Below are positions 34,754 to 43,546 of a DNA stretch of 64,000 bases, one piece after another. How positions within the stretch are numbered: the stretch's first letter is position 1; each line of letters starts with the position of its first letter. This DNA is from an uncultured Lentisphaeria bacterium (GTDB lineage: Bacteria > Verrucomicrobiota > Lentisphaeria > Victivallales > Victivallaceae). A model generated the notes under the pieces. The model was not told the DNA's origin. It was given only the letters and a program-made list of their open reading frames with translations, and did not search any database. The translations under genes and the position numbers were made by a program. The stretch spans positions 1 through 64,000 of the forward strand of contig CAIPAT010000426.1 of the NCBI GenBank assembly GCA_903863035.1, in the 5' to 3' direction.

Positions 34754-36121
34754 ATGGAGAATGGAATAGATACATCAGTTTTTGACATTTTCAAGATCGG
34801 GCCAGGTCCTTCAAGTTCTCATACTATCGGTCCGATGAAAGCAGCCGGTCATTTTATCAGTTCTGCCTTGCAGCTTCCGGTTGCCGAACTGGGCAAGGCC
34901 GACAAAATAGAGGTCACCCTCTACGGTTCCCTGGCGTCTACCGGTAAAGGGCATGGCACCGACAAAGCCGTGCTGGCCGGGCTGCTCGGACAGAAACCGG
35001 AAACCTGTGATACTGATTTACTGCTTGGTTTGCTGGCTGATCCCGTAAAAATTTATAAGCTCGCATTAGGCAGACATAAAATAGCTTTCCGCAAGGAGAA
35101 TATAATTTTTGACGGGAAGGAGCATAGTTTCCCCTATCAGAACACGCTTATCATTAAACTTAAAGCCGGGCGCAAGGTCATGCTTGGGAAAATCTATTAT
35201 TCTATTGGCGGCGGTTTTATTCGTTGTGAAGGAGAAGCTGAACCGGAAACCGGTATTCCGGTATTCCGGTACAAAAATATGACCGGGCTGATCCGTCTGG
35301 TGAAAAAATATGATATTCCACTGGTTGAACTGTTGATGAAAAATGAATCTGCCGTCAGCGGATTGTCCGGTGATGAAATTAATGCGAAACTTGACAAATT
35401 AATCGCAGTCATGGAAGACTCCGTCAACCGCGGTATTCACACTGAAGGCATTCTTCCAGGACCTATCGGCCTGCACCGAAAAGCTGCGGCGTTTTATAAC
35501 CGCGCTGTACATATGCATCAGGATGTGGATCGCTTTCTATCACTGCTCAATGCTTTTTCCATGGCGGTATCGGAAGAAAATGCAGCCGGGCACAAAATCA
35601 TTACCGCTCCAACGTCCGGTTCCGCCGGAGTTATTCCGGGCATTATTTATTTTCTGAAAAACTATCATGGAGTATCGCAAAAACTTTTGCGCGAAGGATT
35701 GACAGTTGCAGCAGCCGTGGCTTTTATCGCTCGGCACAACGCAAGTATTTCCGGTGCGGAAGTCGGTTGTCAGGGCGAGATCGGGGTTGCTGCGTCCATG
35801 GCCGCAGCCATGATCAGTTACGTCAATGGCAAACCAATGGACGTTATTGAAGCTGCGGCTGAAATAGCACTGGAACATCATCTTGGCATGACCTGTGATC
35901 CCGTCGGCGGTTTTGTCCAGATTCCATGTATAGAACGCAATGCCGTAGGGGCGGTGACTGCTTATAACGCATACTTGCTGGCATCCGTAGGCGATCCTAA
36001 AAAGCAGAAGGTGAATTTCGATGAAGTGATTGAAGCCATGCTGGAAACCGGCAAAGGGATGTCCAGTGAATTTAAAGAAACCTCGAAAGGCGGACTGGCA
36101 GCCTGTTCGCTTTGCGGCTGA
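34754..36121 (+). CDS. sdaA: L-serine ammonia-lyase, iron-sulfur type, single chain
   Basis: This 455-residue enzyme deaminates L-serine to pyruvate with a [4Fe-4S] cluster. It has the beta-type N-terminal motif (FDIFKIGPGPSSSHTIGPM) and the alpha-type C-terminal part (ITAPTSGSAGVIPG, CDPVGGFVQIPCIERNA), with Cys residues at expected cluster positions, including the C-terminal ACSLCG. The two halves are fused as in E. coli SdaA. It is 8 bp after mntP. Confidence 0.93.
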   Translation: MENGIDTSVFDIFKIGPGPSSSHTIGPMKAAGHFISSALQLPVAELGKADKIEVTLYGSLASTGKGHGTDKAVLAGLLGQKPETCDTDLLLGLLADPVKIYKLALGRHKIAFRKENIIFDGKEHSFPYQNTLIIKLKAGRKVMLGKIYYSIGGGFIRCEGEAEPETGIPVFRYKNMTGLIRLVKKYDIPLVELLMKNESAVSGLSGDEINAKLDKLIAVMEDSVNRGIHTEGILPGPIGLHRKAAAFYNRAVHMHQDVDRFLSLLNAFSMAVSEENAAGHKIITAPTSGSAGVIPGIIYFLKNYHGVSQKLLREGLTVAAAVAFIARHNASISGAEVGCQGEIGVAASMAAAMISYVNGKPMDVIEAAAEIALEHHLGMTCDPVGGFVQIPCIERNAVGAVTAYNAYLLASVGDPKKQKVNFDEVIEAMLETGKGMSSEFKETSKGGLAACSLCG

Positions 36122-36143
36122 ACTCTGAACGGTGGTGGAATAT

Positions 36144-36932
36144 ATGAAAAAAAAGCATTTAGAAGGAAAAGATTATTATAATCCGAATATCCGCATTTTG
36201 CTTTGCCGTCTGGAAGTGATCAATCACTGGAAATATTTAAATCTGTCTGCTCCATTCTGGCGGATATATACCAATCTCAATAAAGGCGCATCCATAACTT
36301 CCGGCAAAAAAGAATATTTGCTTGAACCGGGAAAGTTTCTTTTGATTTCCCCGGATACTGAATACAGTTCCGATCACGATACCCCTTTTGAACATTTTTA
36401 CATACATTTTCAAGCTGGAGAGCCTTACGATTTCTGCCCTGGAAAAATCTATTCATTTGATATTACCGGTGAAGATCATAAATTGCTCGACACGATCAAC
36501 GGTTACCTCAAAGAGCCCCCGGAATCTATCCGCGCGATTTCAATGCCGCTGCTTGTACTTTGCTATACGCTGCTTGCCCGCGTACCGCAGTCAGATCTGA
36601 TTGAATCATGGAATGACCGCCGGGTGATTGAGGCGGTTAATTTTATTGAAAAGCATATTGAACAGAAGATTTCCAATGAAAATCTGGCGGAAATTGCCGG
36701 AATGAGCCAGAATGCTTTTGCCCGTCTGTTCAAAGAGCAGACCGGCATGTCGCCGCAGAATTTCCTGGTACACAAGCGGATCACCAAAGCATGTATGCTG
36801 CTGCGTTATTCTAAACACAGTATTGAGGATGTCGCTGAAATGAGCGGGTTCTGCGACCGTTATTATTTTACTCGCGTCTTCACCAATCTGCGCAATATCA
36901 GTCCGGCGGCCTTCCGCAAACTGAATCATTGA
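36144..36932 (+). CDS. AraC-family transcriptional regulator
   Basis: This 262-residue protein has an N-terminal cupin-like half (about 1-150) and C-terminal AraC HTH (NLAEIAGMSQNAFARLFKEQ, then VAEMSGFCDRYYFTRVF). It lies 22 bp after sdaA and might regulate that gene or sugar genes elsewhere; the sequence does not decide. ATG 36144 was chosen; a GTG at 36132 is also in frame. Confidence 0.85.
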   Translation: MKKKHLEGKDYYNPNIRILLCRLEVINHWKYLNLSAPFWRIYTNLNKGASITSGKKEYLLEPGKFLLISPDTEYSSDHDTPFEHFYIHFQAGEPYDFCPGKIYSFDITGEDHKLLDTINGYLKEPPESIRAISMPLLVLCYTLLARVPQSDLIESWNDRRVIEAVNFIEKHIEQKISNENLAEIAGMSQNAFARLFKEQTGMSPQNFLVHKRITKACMLLRYSKHSIEDVAEMSGFCDRYYFTRVFTNLRNISPAAFRKLNH

Positions 36933-37035
36933 GCATTATTGCTGTTTTTACTTAGTAATACTTGAAAAATCCTGCTTGAAGATTTTATTACCTTTATATT
37001 ATTTGAAACCATACACAATTGTCCACGGAGGGAAT

Positions 37036-37362
37036 ATGACAGAAAGTCCTGTAAAAAATAAGCTGGCCGATCTGCCGTTTGAGCAGGCGCTTGAAAAACT
37101 CGAGAAAATGGTTGAGAAAATGGAAGAAGGCAATTTGCCGCTGGATAAGATGATTGATTGTTTTGAACAGGGAACTGCGCTGGCGTCATTATGCCGACAG
37201 AAACTTGACAACCTGGAAAAGAAAATCGAACTGCTGGTGCGCGATGATGCCGAAGGCGGTAAATGGGCGGAATTTGATGCGGGGTCTCCCCGGAAAGACG
37301 CCGCGCTGTCCAGCGCAGTCACGGATGAGACGTCCAGGCCGTCCGGGGATCTGCTGTTCTGA
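37036..37362 (+). CDS. xseB: exodeoxyribonuclease VII small subunit
   Basis: This 108-residue protein has the XseB core: FEQALEKLEKMVEKMEEGNL, then LPLDKMIDCFEQGTALA and a second helix (CRQKLDNLEKKIELLV). The last 35 residues are low complexity and beyond the usual 80-residue length. A strong GGAGGG precedes ATG. xseA is not in the window. The stop codon is one base before the PIG-L gene start. Confidence 0.88.
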   Translation: MTESPVKNKLADLPFEQALEKLEKMVEKMEEGNLPLDKMIDCFEQGTALASLCRQKLDNLEKKIELLVRDDAEGGKWAEFDAGSPRKDAALSSAVTDETSRPSGDLLF

Positions 37363-37363
37363 A

Positions 37364-38137
37364 ATGCATGACATCCTGAATAATGTGACCTTTCCGGTCA
37401 GCCTTGATGCGCTGACCATCCCGAAAGGCCTGCGTCTGCTGTCGCTGTCGCCGCACCCTGATGATTTTGACGCGATCGCCGTTACCATGAAACGTCTTTT
37501 TGCCGCCGGAACGGAAATTTTCGTGGCGGTGGCTTCCTCCGGTGCCAGCGGCGTGGATGATTCGTTCTGTACTCCGCCAACCATCCTTGAAAAAGCCCGC
37601 GCCAGAGAAGTTGAACAGCGGCGCAGCTGTGAATTCTTCGGACTGCCGGATGACCATGTACGCTTTCTCTGTCTGGAGGAAGATGAAAACGGTAAGATAT
37701 CTGCTAATGAGTTTAATTTCGCGGTAGTCGCGGCGGTTTTTAAAGAACTTTCGCCTGATCTGGTTTTTCTGCCGCACGGCAATGATACCAACTCCGATCA
37801 CCGGTTGATTTACGCGATGCTGTCCAGACTGGGGCACAATGCAGACCGCACTTTTACAGCATTCCTGAATCGCGACCCGAAAACTATTGCGCTGCGGATG
37901 GATGTATATACGGCATTCGGCGAAATTGATGCCGCATGGAAGGCGGAACTGCTTCGGTTCCACCAATCACAGCATCAACGCAATCTGAATGCTCGCGGTT
38001 ACGGGTTTGACGAGCGAATATTGTCAGGAAACCGCGAGAATGTCAGGCTTTACAGCATTCAAGCATCCGCTTACTCGGAGATTTTCGAACTGGAATTTTT
38101 CCAGGCAGGAGCATCTGATTTAGAAAAACTTATTTAA
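37364..38137 (+). CDS. PIG-L/LmbE-family deacetylase
   Basis: This 257-residue zinc deacetylase of the LmbE fold has SLSPHPDDFD near residue 24 (first His and Asp ligands) and HGNDTNSDHRLIY near 140 (third His). Family members deacetylate GlcNAc-linked molecules. ATG 37364 follows xseB by one base; an upstream frame beginning within xseB is a different-frame overlap. The last 8 bases overlap the convergent YaiI-family gene. Confidence 0.85.
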   Translation: MHDILNNVTFPVSLDALTIPKGLRLLSLSPHPDDFDAIAVTMKRLFAAGTEIFVAVASSGASGVDDSFCTPPTILEKARAREVEQRRSCEFFGLPDDHVRFLCLEEDENGKISANEFNFAVVAAVFKELSPDLVFLPHGNDTNSDHRLIYAMLSRLGHNADRTFTAFLNRDPKTIALRMDVYTAFGEIDAAWKAELLRFHQSQHQRNLNARGYGFDERILSGNRENVRLYSIQASAYSEIFELEFFQAGASDLEKLI

Positions 38138-38609
38138 CGTCTGTATTCTCAATTACTTTCTGCTTGCAATGTTTGGTAAGCAGCCGGTCGAGTTGATTGG
38201 CGAAAGCCTGACAGTTTTTCGGATTGAACGAGGATGGGCCGCCGGAAATCAGGCCGTTATTGCGCAGGTCGTTGAGCAGGTCGCGGGTGGCAAGACGTTC
38301 TTTGATATTGCGTTCTGTGTAAAGTTCGCCGCGCGGATTGATGGCTAAGCCGCCCTTGCTGACAACCCGGTCAGCCAGCGGAATGTCAGCCGTGATGACG
38401 ATGTCGCCGGGTTCAGTCAGTTCGGCAATTTTATCATCCGCCGCATCAACCCCGCCCGGCACTGTCAGACAGGAAATGTATGCTGAGTGCGGTCCGCGCA
38501 TAAACTTACCGGCAACCAGCACCAGCGGTATCTTTACCCGTTCCACCGCCTTATACAATATTTCTTTCAAATCTTTAGGAAACGCATCCGCATCCACATA
38601 TATCCGCAT
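38130..38609 (-). CDS. YaiI/YqxD (DUF188) family protein
   Basis: This 159-residue PIN-like protein has MRIYVDADAFPKDLKEILYKA at its start, then DIVITADIPLADRVVSKG, and NPRGELYT with GGPSSFNPKN later. The DUF188 fold resembles NYN/PIN nucleases; its biological role is not settled. The ATG overlaps the stop of the upstream DUF2007 gene (TGATG), suggesting coupled translation. Confidence 0.88.
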   Translation of the reverse strand: MRIYVDADAFPKDLKEILYKAVERVKIPLVLVAGKFMRGPHSAYISCLTVPGGVDAADDKIAELTEPGDIVITADIPLADRVVSKGGLAINPRGELYTERNIKERLATRDLLNDLRNNGLISGGPSSFNPKNCQAFANQLDRLLTKHCKQKVIENTDVK

Positions 38610-38815
38610 CAATGATCCTTTTTGTTCAATTCTTCGATTATTTTGGCTGCCTGTCTGTAGTCTTCGTTATGGAGCACCCACAGTTCGGGCCAGGCCTGCG
38701 ACATGGGTAATACGCCATATTCGTTCAATATGCATGTTTCGATGCCTTCGTCTTCCAGAAACCCTTTGTACATATAGATTTTCGTCAGGTCAAAATCAGA
38801 AAGTAGTTTTTCCAT
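38609..38815 (-). CDS. DUF2007-type small protein
   Basis: This 68-residue protein resembles DUF2007 'putative signal transducing' proteins: a ferredoxin-like fold with IYMYKGFLEDEGIETCIL and ELWVLHNEDYRQAAKII. These are widespread, of unknown function, and sometimes bind a small ligand or metal. It overlaps the start of the DUF188 gene. Confidence 0.75.
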   Translation of the reverse strand: MEKLLSDFDLTKIYMYKGFLEDEGIETCILNEYGVLPMSQAWPELWVLHNEDYRQAAKIIEELNKKDH

Positions 38816-38972
38816 TTCGGGGCTCCTTTCGTTTAGGCGTATTATCTACCACTTGGTATTAATATTATCCTCTATGTGAAAGAAATCAAATCAGTATGAA
38901 AAGACATTGAGGCAAGACTCAATAGTATTAAGCAAGAACTTACACAATCTGACGGGCTGACGCAAAATCACA

Positions 38973-39003
38973 TGAAAAGAACAAAGTCGCCCAAAGTGGG
39001 CGA
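38973..39003 (-). terminator. rho-independent terminator of ssrA
   Basis: On the minus strand TCGCCCA pairs with TGGGCGA over a three-base loop (38987-39003), followed by the T-rich CTTTGTTCTTTTC. It lies 27 bases after the tmRNA 3' end. Confidence 0.75.
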
Positions 39004-39029
39004 GGTATTGAACCAAACTGAATAAAAAA

Positions 39030-39385
39030 TGGTGGAGGTGGGGGGAGTTGAACCCCCGTGCTGAGAAAGTATAGTGAGGACGTCTACATGCTTGTTCCAT
39101 CTTTCTGAGTTTATCGTCCCTACGCTGAGCCAACGGACGGGGCCTGCTTCAAGACTAGCCTTCCTATTTTCTTGTTGCCAAACCGAAAGGCGGGGTTTGA
39201 CAACCAGGGCGCTGCTTACGCCTCTATCCCTTAGCGTCCGTCAGAGTAGAGACGTGGCCGACTTAAGCAGCCAATGCGTATTCTTCGTTCGCAATTATGT
39301 TTTTGATCGATATTTTGCGAGGCCAACGATCATCCTCGGCATGCAGTCAACACATAACTGATCCAGGCGAATCCGGATCACCCCC
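39030..39385 (-). ncRNA. ssrA: transfer-messenger RNA (tmRNA)
   Basis: This RNA of about 356 nt rescues stalled ribosomes. The 5' end GGGGGTG pairs with CACCTCC near the 3' end as a seven-pair acceptor stem with a G-U at the third pair, the alanine identity element. A T-arm (GGGGG/CCCCC around TTCAACT) and encoded CCA at 39030 follow. The tag frame at 39263-39292 reads Ala-Asn-Glu-Glu-Tyr-Ala-Leu-Ala-Ala then TAA, giving the full tag AANEEYALAA with the tRNA-derived Ala. This is close to that of E. coli. It is a one-piece tmRNA. Confidence 0.96.
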
Positions 39386-39432
39386 ATGTGACATGACAGG
39401 TTGAAGAAATATTTAACTCCTGCCACATTTAT

Positions 39433-39461
39433 ATTATACAGCATTTATCGCTCCGGCGCAA
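39433..39461 (-). promoter_or_regulatory. probable promoter of ssrA
   Basis: On the minus strand TTGCGC, 17 bases, then TATAAT precede the RNA by about 48 bases. The mature 5' end is made by RNase P, so a leader of this size is acceptable. The -35 box matches four of six positions. Confidence 0.5.
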
Positions 39462-39559
39462 GGTTGATGATATAAAAACAGCAATAAAGAAACATGTCAG
39501 CATAGAAGAGTGCCGGGAATATTACGAAAAAGTCCGATTTCGTAAGAAACTATATTTAC

Positions 39560-39725
39560 GAGGTAATTTCAAAAGTAGTCAGAATTCAGGAGCCAGGAGT
39601 TCCCGCAGTGCGGGACTAGACTAACGTCCAGAAGTACATAAATCTGGATTTGAGTTAGAATTTCATTCTTAATTCTGGATTCTGTCTTCTGAATTCCTGC
39701 AAAACGCGAGTTTTGCAATTGGCTC
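39560..39725 (-). repeat. family D TIR element, copy 2 (166 bp)
   Basis: Inverted relative to copy 1 at 11151. The ends are GAGGTAATTTCAAAAGTAGT and (inverse) GAGCCAATTGCAAAACT. It is flanked on both sides by TTAC (39556-39559 and 39726-39729), a likely four-base target-site duplication. The centre has a GTTCCCGCAGTGCGGGAC palindrome absent from copy 1. It ends five bases before the stop codon of the next gene. Confidence 0.7.
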
Positions 39726-39730
39726 TTACG

Positions 39731-42682
39731 TTATTTTTTAGCGAAAAACCAGACGGATACGTTACCTTTTTTATAGGACGATTCCAGCCGTTTTCTGATA
39801 TCTTCACGAGTTTCACTTTTACCGGAGAGAACGTTGAGAATAATGGTTTTTTCGGGGATTTCCTTCATGACGGTTTCAGAAGAAAGAACGATGTCTTCGC
39901 AGATAAAAGAAGTATTGACCAGACAGACCAGTTTGCCGAGACTGTTTTCAGCGGTTAGCAGATAGAAGTCATCCGAGATTCCGACTTTTTTGCGGGCGAG
40001 TGTTCCATGCCGCAAAATATCTCCATATTCCGCGCCGAGGCGGGTTCCGGTTTCGAACGCTTTCATACAGCGACCGTCAAATGTGCCCCACCACCAAACC
40101 AGGATGCCGCCGGCTCCGCACATTGTATCATGAATGATTCTGGCTTCCAGGCCGGCCTGATTGCGGGCGTCAATTTCTTCCGGGTTGTCGGGCAGGCTCA
40201 AAGTGCCTTTAGCCATGGTGGAAAAAGTTTTTTGATTGTTTTTGGTCCACTCCGCCATCTGCACTATTTTGGCGGCGGATCCGGAAAGTTCGTCAGCTAC
40301 ATAAACGCCGTTGAGGTTTTTTAATTTTACCAGCTGTTCCCAGTCTATGCCGGAGCGTTGTTTGCTGCTGCTGGCGGAAGGATATCCGGAAGAAAGGTTG
40401 AAATTAATTTCCGGATAAATCTGGCGGGCCATTGTAGTAATCCGGTCCAGTAACTCGGTGTTTTGTACACAGCGGAAGTCTACCCAGCGGTTTTTATAAG
40501 TAGATACAAGCTTATCGCCGTCCATATCCTTGATTGTGGAGTACGGGATGCCGCTATGGTTGGCAAATGCCTGTTTGCAGCGATTGCAAAAGCAGAAAGA
40601 CAGCGGACTGGAATATTCGGCGTCTTCCAGATATTCTTTGATCCCGTGATCACGCAACAGCGGGATAAGTTTCTCAATGTGGCTGCGGATATAGGTTTCA
40701 CTCTGTCCGCGGATGAGATAGTCAGGACAGATCAGTTTGTTTTCAAGAGATTTGCCGAGGGGGTCAGTCCGCCATATTCCGGCGGCATCCGGGTGGTTAA
40801 GGAGGTATTCCCTGCTCTCGTCAGTATACGGATTACCGGGCCACCACCATTCGCCCCAGCCTACTAGTCGCAGATGTTTGCGATCACTGAGCAATTTCCA
40901 GTGTTCACGGTTGCGCGCTGCCAGATCCGGCACGGCTTCCCCTGGACGTGCCGCCCATATGGTCATTCCGGCTTTTTCAAAAGTGTCTAGTATTTTCTTC
41001 TGCTGTTCCGGATTGAGCAATGAAGAATAAATGGTATCTACGCCCCAGTCATAGTCTCTGGAATAAGCTGATTTCAATTCGGTCAGTACTTCCAGCCGCT
41101 GAACGATGCCCACTATCTGCTGGTGTCCGTCCGGTGTTGTACAGCGTATTCTGATATCGTAAATGCCCGGAGTAATTTTGTTATCGGCATTGAGGACGAG
41201 GAAGGTCAGGCTGGCAGTTTTGTGATTCAGATCAAAAGGGGCGATTTCCTTGGTATATGTCAAACTGTATTGATTCAATGTTTTGCCGTACTCGGTAATT
41301 ACTTTGTGCTCAAAATTTGACGGCAGCGGAATTTCGAAAGGGGAGTTTTTTAATGGTTTGCTATCTTGGCGCGGAACCGGGCTGTCCAGGGTGACACCTT
41401 CCGGCATGGTAATGGTGATACAAATATTTTTCTGCGGTTTGCCGGAAAGGTTTCTGATTTGCATCAGAAACTGCTGGGCGGAATCTCTACAAATATAGAC
41501 AGGAGTTTCCAACCTTGCCGCACTCCAGATGTCCGCTTCCACCAGCGGTCCGGTATAGGGTAAAACAGTATAATAGCGCTGGCATGGAATCTGTTTAGCC
41601 GGAACATATTTCAAATCTTCTGTCAATAAAAAGCAGTCAACAAATGCCGGATTCTGAGGTTCAAGATCATTCTTAATTTTAAGAACAACCGGCCTGGTCC
41701 GCCTGAGCTTCAACGGTTCCGGATTTAGTTTTACCCAGGTGAAGGCATCGTTGAGCAACTGGTCGCCAGGCGACGGTTCCGCTTTGAATTTATGACCGTT
41801 TACTTCTACGGTAATGCGCTGTCTGCCCCATTGGGAGAGAGAACCTGTTCTTACCCACAGATTATAATAGCCGCTGCGGGAGATTCGGATGAATGCTGCC
41901 GCTTCGGCCTCATTACCCGCTTGCGGACGAACCAGCGAATGCATATTCGATTCATTGGGGATGCCGACTTTAACTTTGGTCCATGCATTGCGGTATTTCA
42001 GACTGCCGTAAATCGCATCGTCCGGTGCGAAGCTTTCAGCCTCTAACCAGTAATAGTCTTTATCAGCCGGGTCTTCGAATCTGGCAGGAATCTGGCCTGC
42101 GTCAGTTGTTTTGATTTCCGGTAGTACTGGCGTTAACGGCATCACACGGGAAATCCCGATATTATCAATCATAATTTTGCCTGAACTCTTACCGGATGCA
42201 TCACAGAAAGCGAGGTTAATCATTACGGATGCAGTACCGTCAGGAAAGGGGTATTCTGAATTTTTCCCAAATTTTGAAGTAAATTTTTCCCAGCCATCTG
42301 TTTTCTGTCCGGTAGCGAGTGTCGAAAAAGAATACTGTTTCAACGGTTTGTCTTTAACATCGTTAAAGACCAATGAAATATTAAAAGTGCCTGTATTAAT
42401 CGCTGTAACATTAATTTCGTAGGTTATATTATAACTTTCAGCGGTATTAAAATCTTTGTCTATTTTCAGCGCACAACTATTCAATTCCAGATTAACATCT
42501 TTAGGTGAAATTACCAGCAGTCGTCTGCCGTCGTCCATTTTTTCAATTTTGACTGAAGTTGCGTCGGCGGGAACACTCCGCCAGTATTTTAGCCCCTGTT
42601 CAAAATTGTCGTTGAACACATTCTGCCCGTGCAACTGAGACAATATTGACAGGAAGCAATAAATTATATAGAATTTCCTCAT
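39731..42682 (-). CDS. large exported multi-domain protein with TIM-barrel glycosidase-like core
   Basis: This 983-residue protein has a signal peptide (FYIIYCFLSILSQLHG). Domains inferred are: an N-terminal CBM4/22-like beta-sandwich at about 20-175; a second beta domain at about 200-350, CBM6-like (YWLEAESFAPDDAIY, GYYNLWVRTGS); an immunoglobulin-like stretch at about 380-540; and a TIM-barrel-like region at about 545-880 (DWGVDTIYSSLL, WWWPGNPYTDES, YLEDAEYSSPLSFCFCNRC). Glu/Asp-rich barrel segments could be catalytic, but no GH family is recognised. Secreted carbohydrate binding or degradation is inferred. It stands alone. Confidence 0.7.
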   Translation of the reverse strand: MRKFYIIYCFLSILSQLHGQNVFNDNFEQGLKYWRSVPADATSVKIEKMDDGRRLLVISPKDVNLELNSCALKIDKDFNTAESYNITYEINVTAINTGTFNISLVFNDVKDKPLKQYSFSTLATGQKTDGWEKFTSKFGKNSEYPFPDGTASVMINLAFCDASGKSSGKIMIDNIGISRVMPLTPVLPEIKTTDAGQIPARFEDPADKDYYWLEAESFAPDDAIYGSLKYRNAWTKVKVGIPNESNMHSLVRPQAGNEAEAAAFIRISRSGYYNLWVRTGSLSQWGRQRITVEVNGHKFKAEPSPGDQLLNDAFTWVKLNPEPLKLRRTRPVVLKIKNDLEPQNPAFVDCFLLTEDLKYVPAKQIPCQRYYTVLPYTGPLVEADIWSAARLETPVYICRDSAQQFLMQIRNLSGKPQKNICITITMPEGVTLDSPVPRQDSKPLKNSPFEIPLPSNFEHKVITEYGKTLNQYSLTYTKEIAPFDLNHKTASLTFLVLNADNKITPGIYDIRIRCTTPDGHQQIVGIVQRLEVLTELKSAYSRDYDWGVDTIYSSLLNPEQQKKILDTFEKAGMTIWAARPGEAVPDLAARNREHWKLLSDRKHLRLVGWGEWWWPGNPYTDESREYLLNHPDAAGIWRTDPLGKSLENKLICPDYLIRGQSETYIRSHIEKLIPLLRDHGIKEYLEDAEYSSPLSFCFCNRCKQAFANHSGIPYSTIKDMDGDKLVSTYKNRWVDFRCVQNTELLDRITTMARQIYPEINFNLSSGYPSASSSKQRSGIDWEQLVKLKNLNGVYVADELSGSAAKIVQMAEWTKNNQKTFSTMAKGTLSLPDNPEEIDARNQAGLEARIIHDTMCGAGGILVWWWGTFDGRCMKAFETGTRLGAEYGDILRHGTLARKKVGISDDFYLLTAENSLGKLVCLVNTSFICEDIVLSSETVMKEIPEKTIILNVLSGKSETREDIRKRLESSYKKGNVSVWFFAKK

Positions 42683-42850
42683 CCGGGAATCTCCGTAATA
42701 AACAAAATTTTCTGTAATATAGCGTTTAATACTTAAAATAGAAGCGCATGGATTGATATCTTTTTATCATTTATGCAGTTTTTACTTCTTGCGGTATTGA
42801 TTTTTATGTGGAATGGAATTATAATTACATCATGACCATAAGTCGTTAAA

Positions 42851-42863
42851 TGACCGACGGTCA
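42851..42863. promoter_or_regulatory. palindromic operator for the TetR-family regulator
   Basis: TGACCGACGGTCA is a perfect palindrome with a central A, 17 bases before the TetR start codon. A related half site, ATGACCATA, is at about 42831. TetR-family proteins commonly bind such 13-17-base dyads; autoregulation is inferred. Confidence 0.65.
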
Positions 42864-42880
42864 TAATCAAAGGAGTGAAT

Positions 42881-43510
42881 ATGGGAACAACTGAACGCAG
42901 GAACAGGGAAAGAAAGCAGCGCGAAAAGCAGATTGTGGATGCTGCGGAAAAAGTTTTTTTTGAGCATGGTTTTGACAATTCCACCATGGATGATGTGGCA
43001 GCGGCAGCCGAACTCAGCAAAGGTTCGCTTTATACATATTTCAAAACTAAAAATGAATTATGTATCTGCATTGTCAGCAGAGCTCTGACGCTGGTGCTGG
43101 CCGGTTTTGAAAAAGTTCACGCCAATAAAAAATTGAACGGACTTAAAATGATTCAGGAAGCGGGGATGTCATTTCAACATTTCTACCGCTCGCATCCGAA
43201 GTATTATTGCGCGTTACTGAGCTATCGCCATCATCGCGGCGGATGCGGAACTGAAAGCAGGTTTCTGCAGTACACGCTGGAAGAAAACAACCGGATTAAT
43301 GAATTGTTGGCTTTAATGTTGCGGAAAGGAATGGAAGATGGTTCGATCCGTGACAATATTGATGCCGGGAAAACAGCGCTGACCATTTGGGGTGAACTTG
43401 GCGGATTGATTCCGGGGTTCATTCTGAATGGGGAAGATTCTGTCAACCCTGACTTGTTTGAACATGCGCTTGATTTGATATGTTGCGGTTTAAGCATCTG
43501 TAGAACTTGA
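42881..43510 (+). CDS. TetR/AcrR-family transcriptional regulator
   Basis: This 209-residue protein has an N-terminal HTH at about 12-60 (IVDAAEKVFFEHGFDNSTMD, ELSKGSLYTYFKTKNEL), the standard TetR DNA-binding domain, and a variable all-helical ligand domain. AAGGAG is correctly placed for ATG 42881; a GTG at 42875 overlaps it. It lies 36 bp before the CoA-disulfide-reductase fusion gene, so that gene is the likely target, and the palindrome at 42851 the operator. Confidence 0.88.
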   Translation: MGTTERRNRERKQREKQIVDAAEKVFFEHGFDNSTMDDVAAAAELSKGSLYTYFKTKNELCICIVSRALTLVLAGFEKVHANKKLNGLKMIQEAGMSFQHFYRSHPKYYCALLSYRHHRGGCGTESRFLQYTLEENNRINELLALMLRKGMEDGSIRDNIDAGKTALTIWGELGGLIPGFILNGEDSVNPDLFEHALDLICCGLSICRT

Positions 43511-43546
43511 GAATTTTAAATTAACATAACAACAGGAGATATTGCC

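Larger units (their letters stand above)
39386..39730. other. 345-bp intergenic region between ssrA and the 983-residue gene
   Basis: It holds the putative ssrA promoter and a family D element (39560-39725). No gene was seen. Confidence 0.6.
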
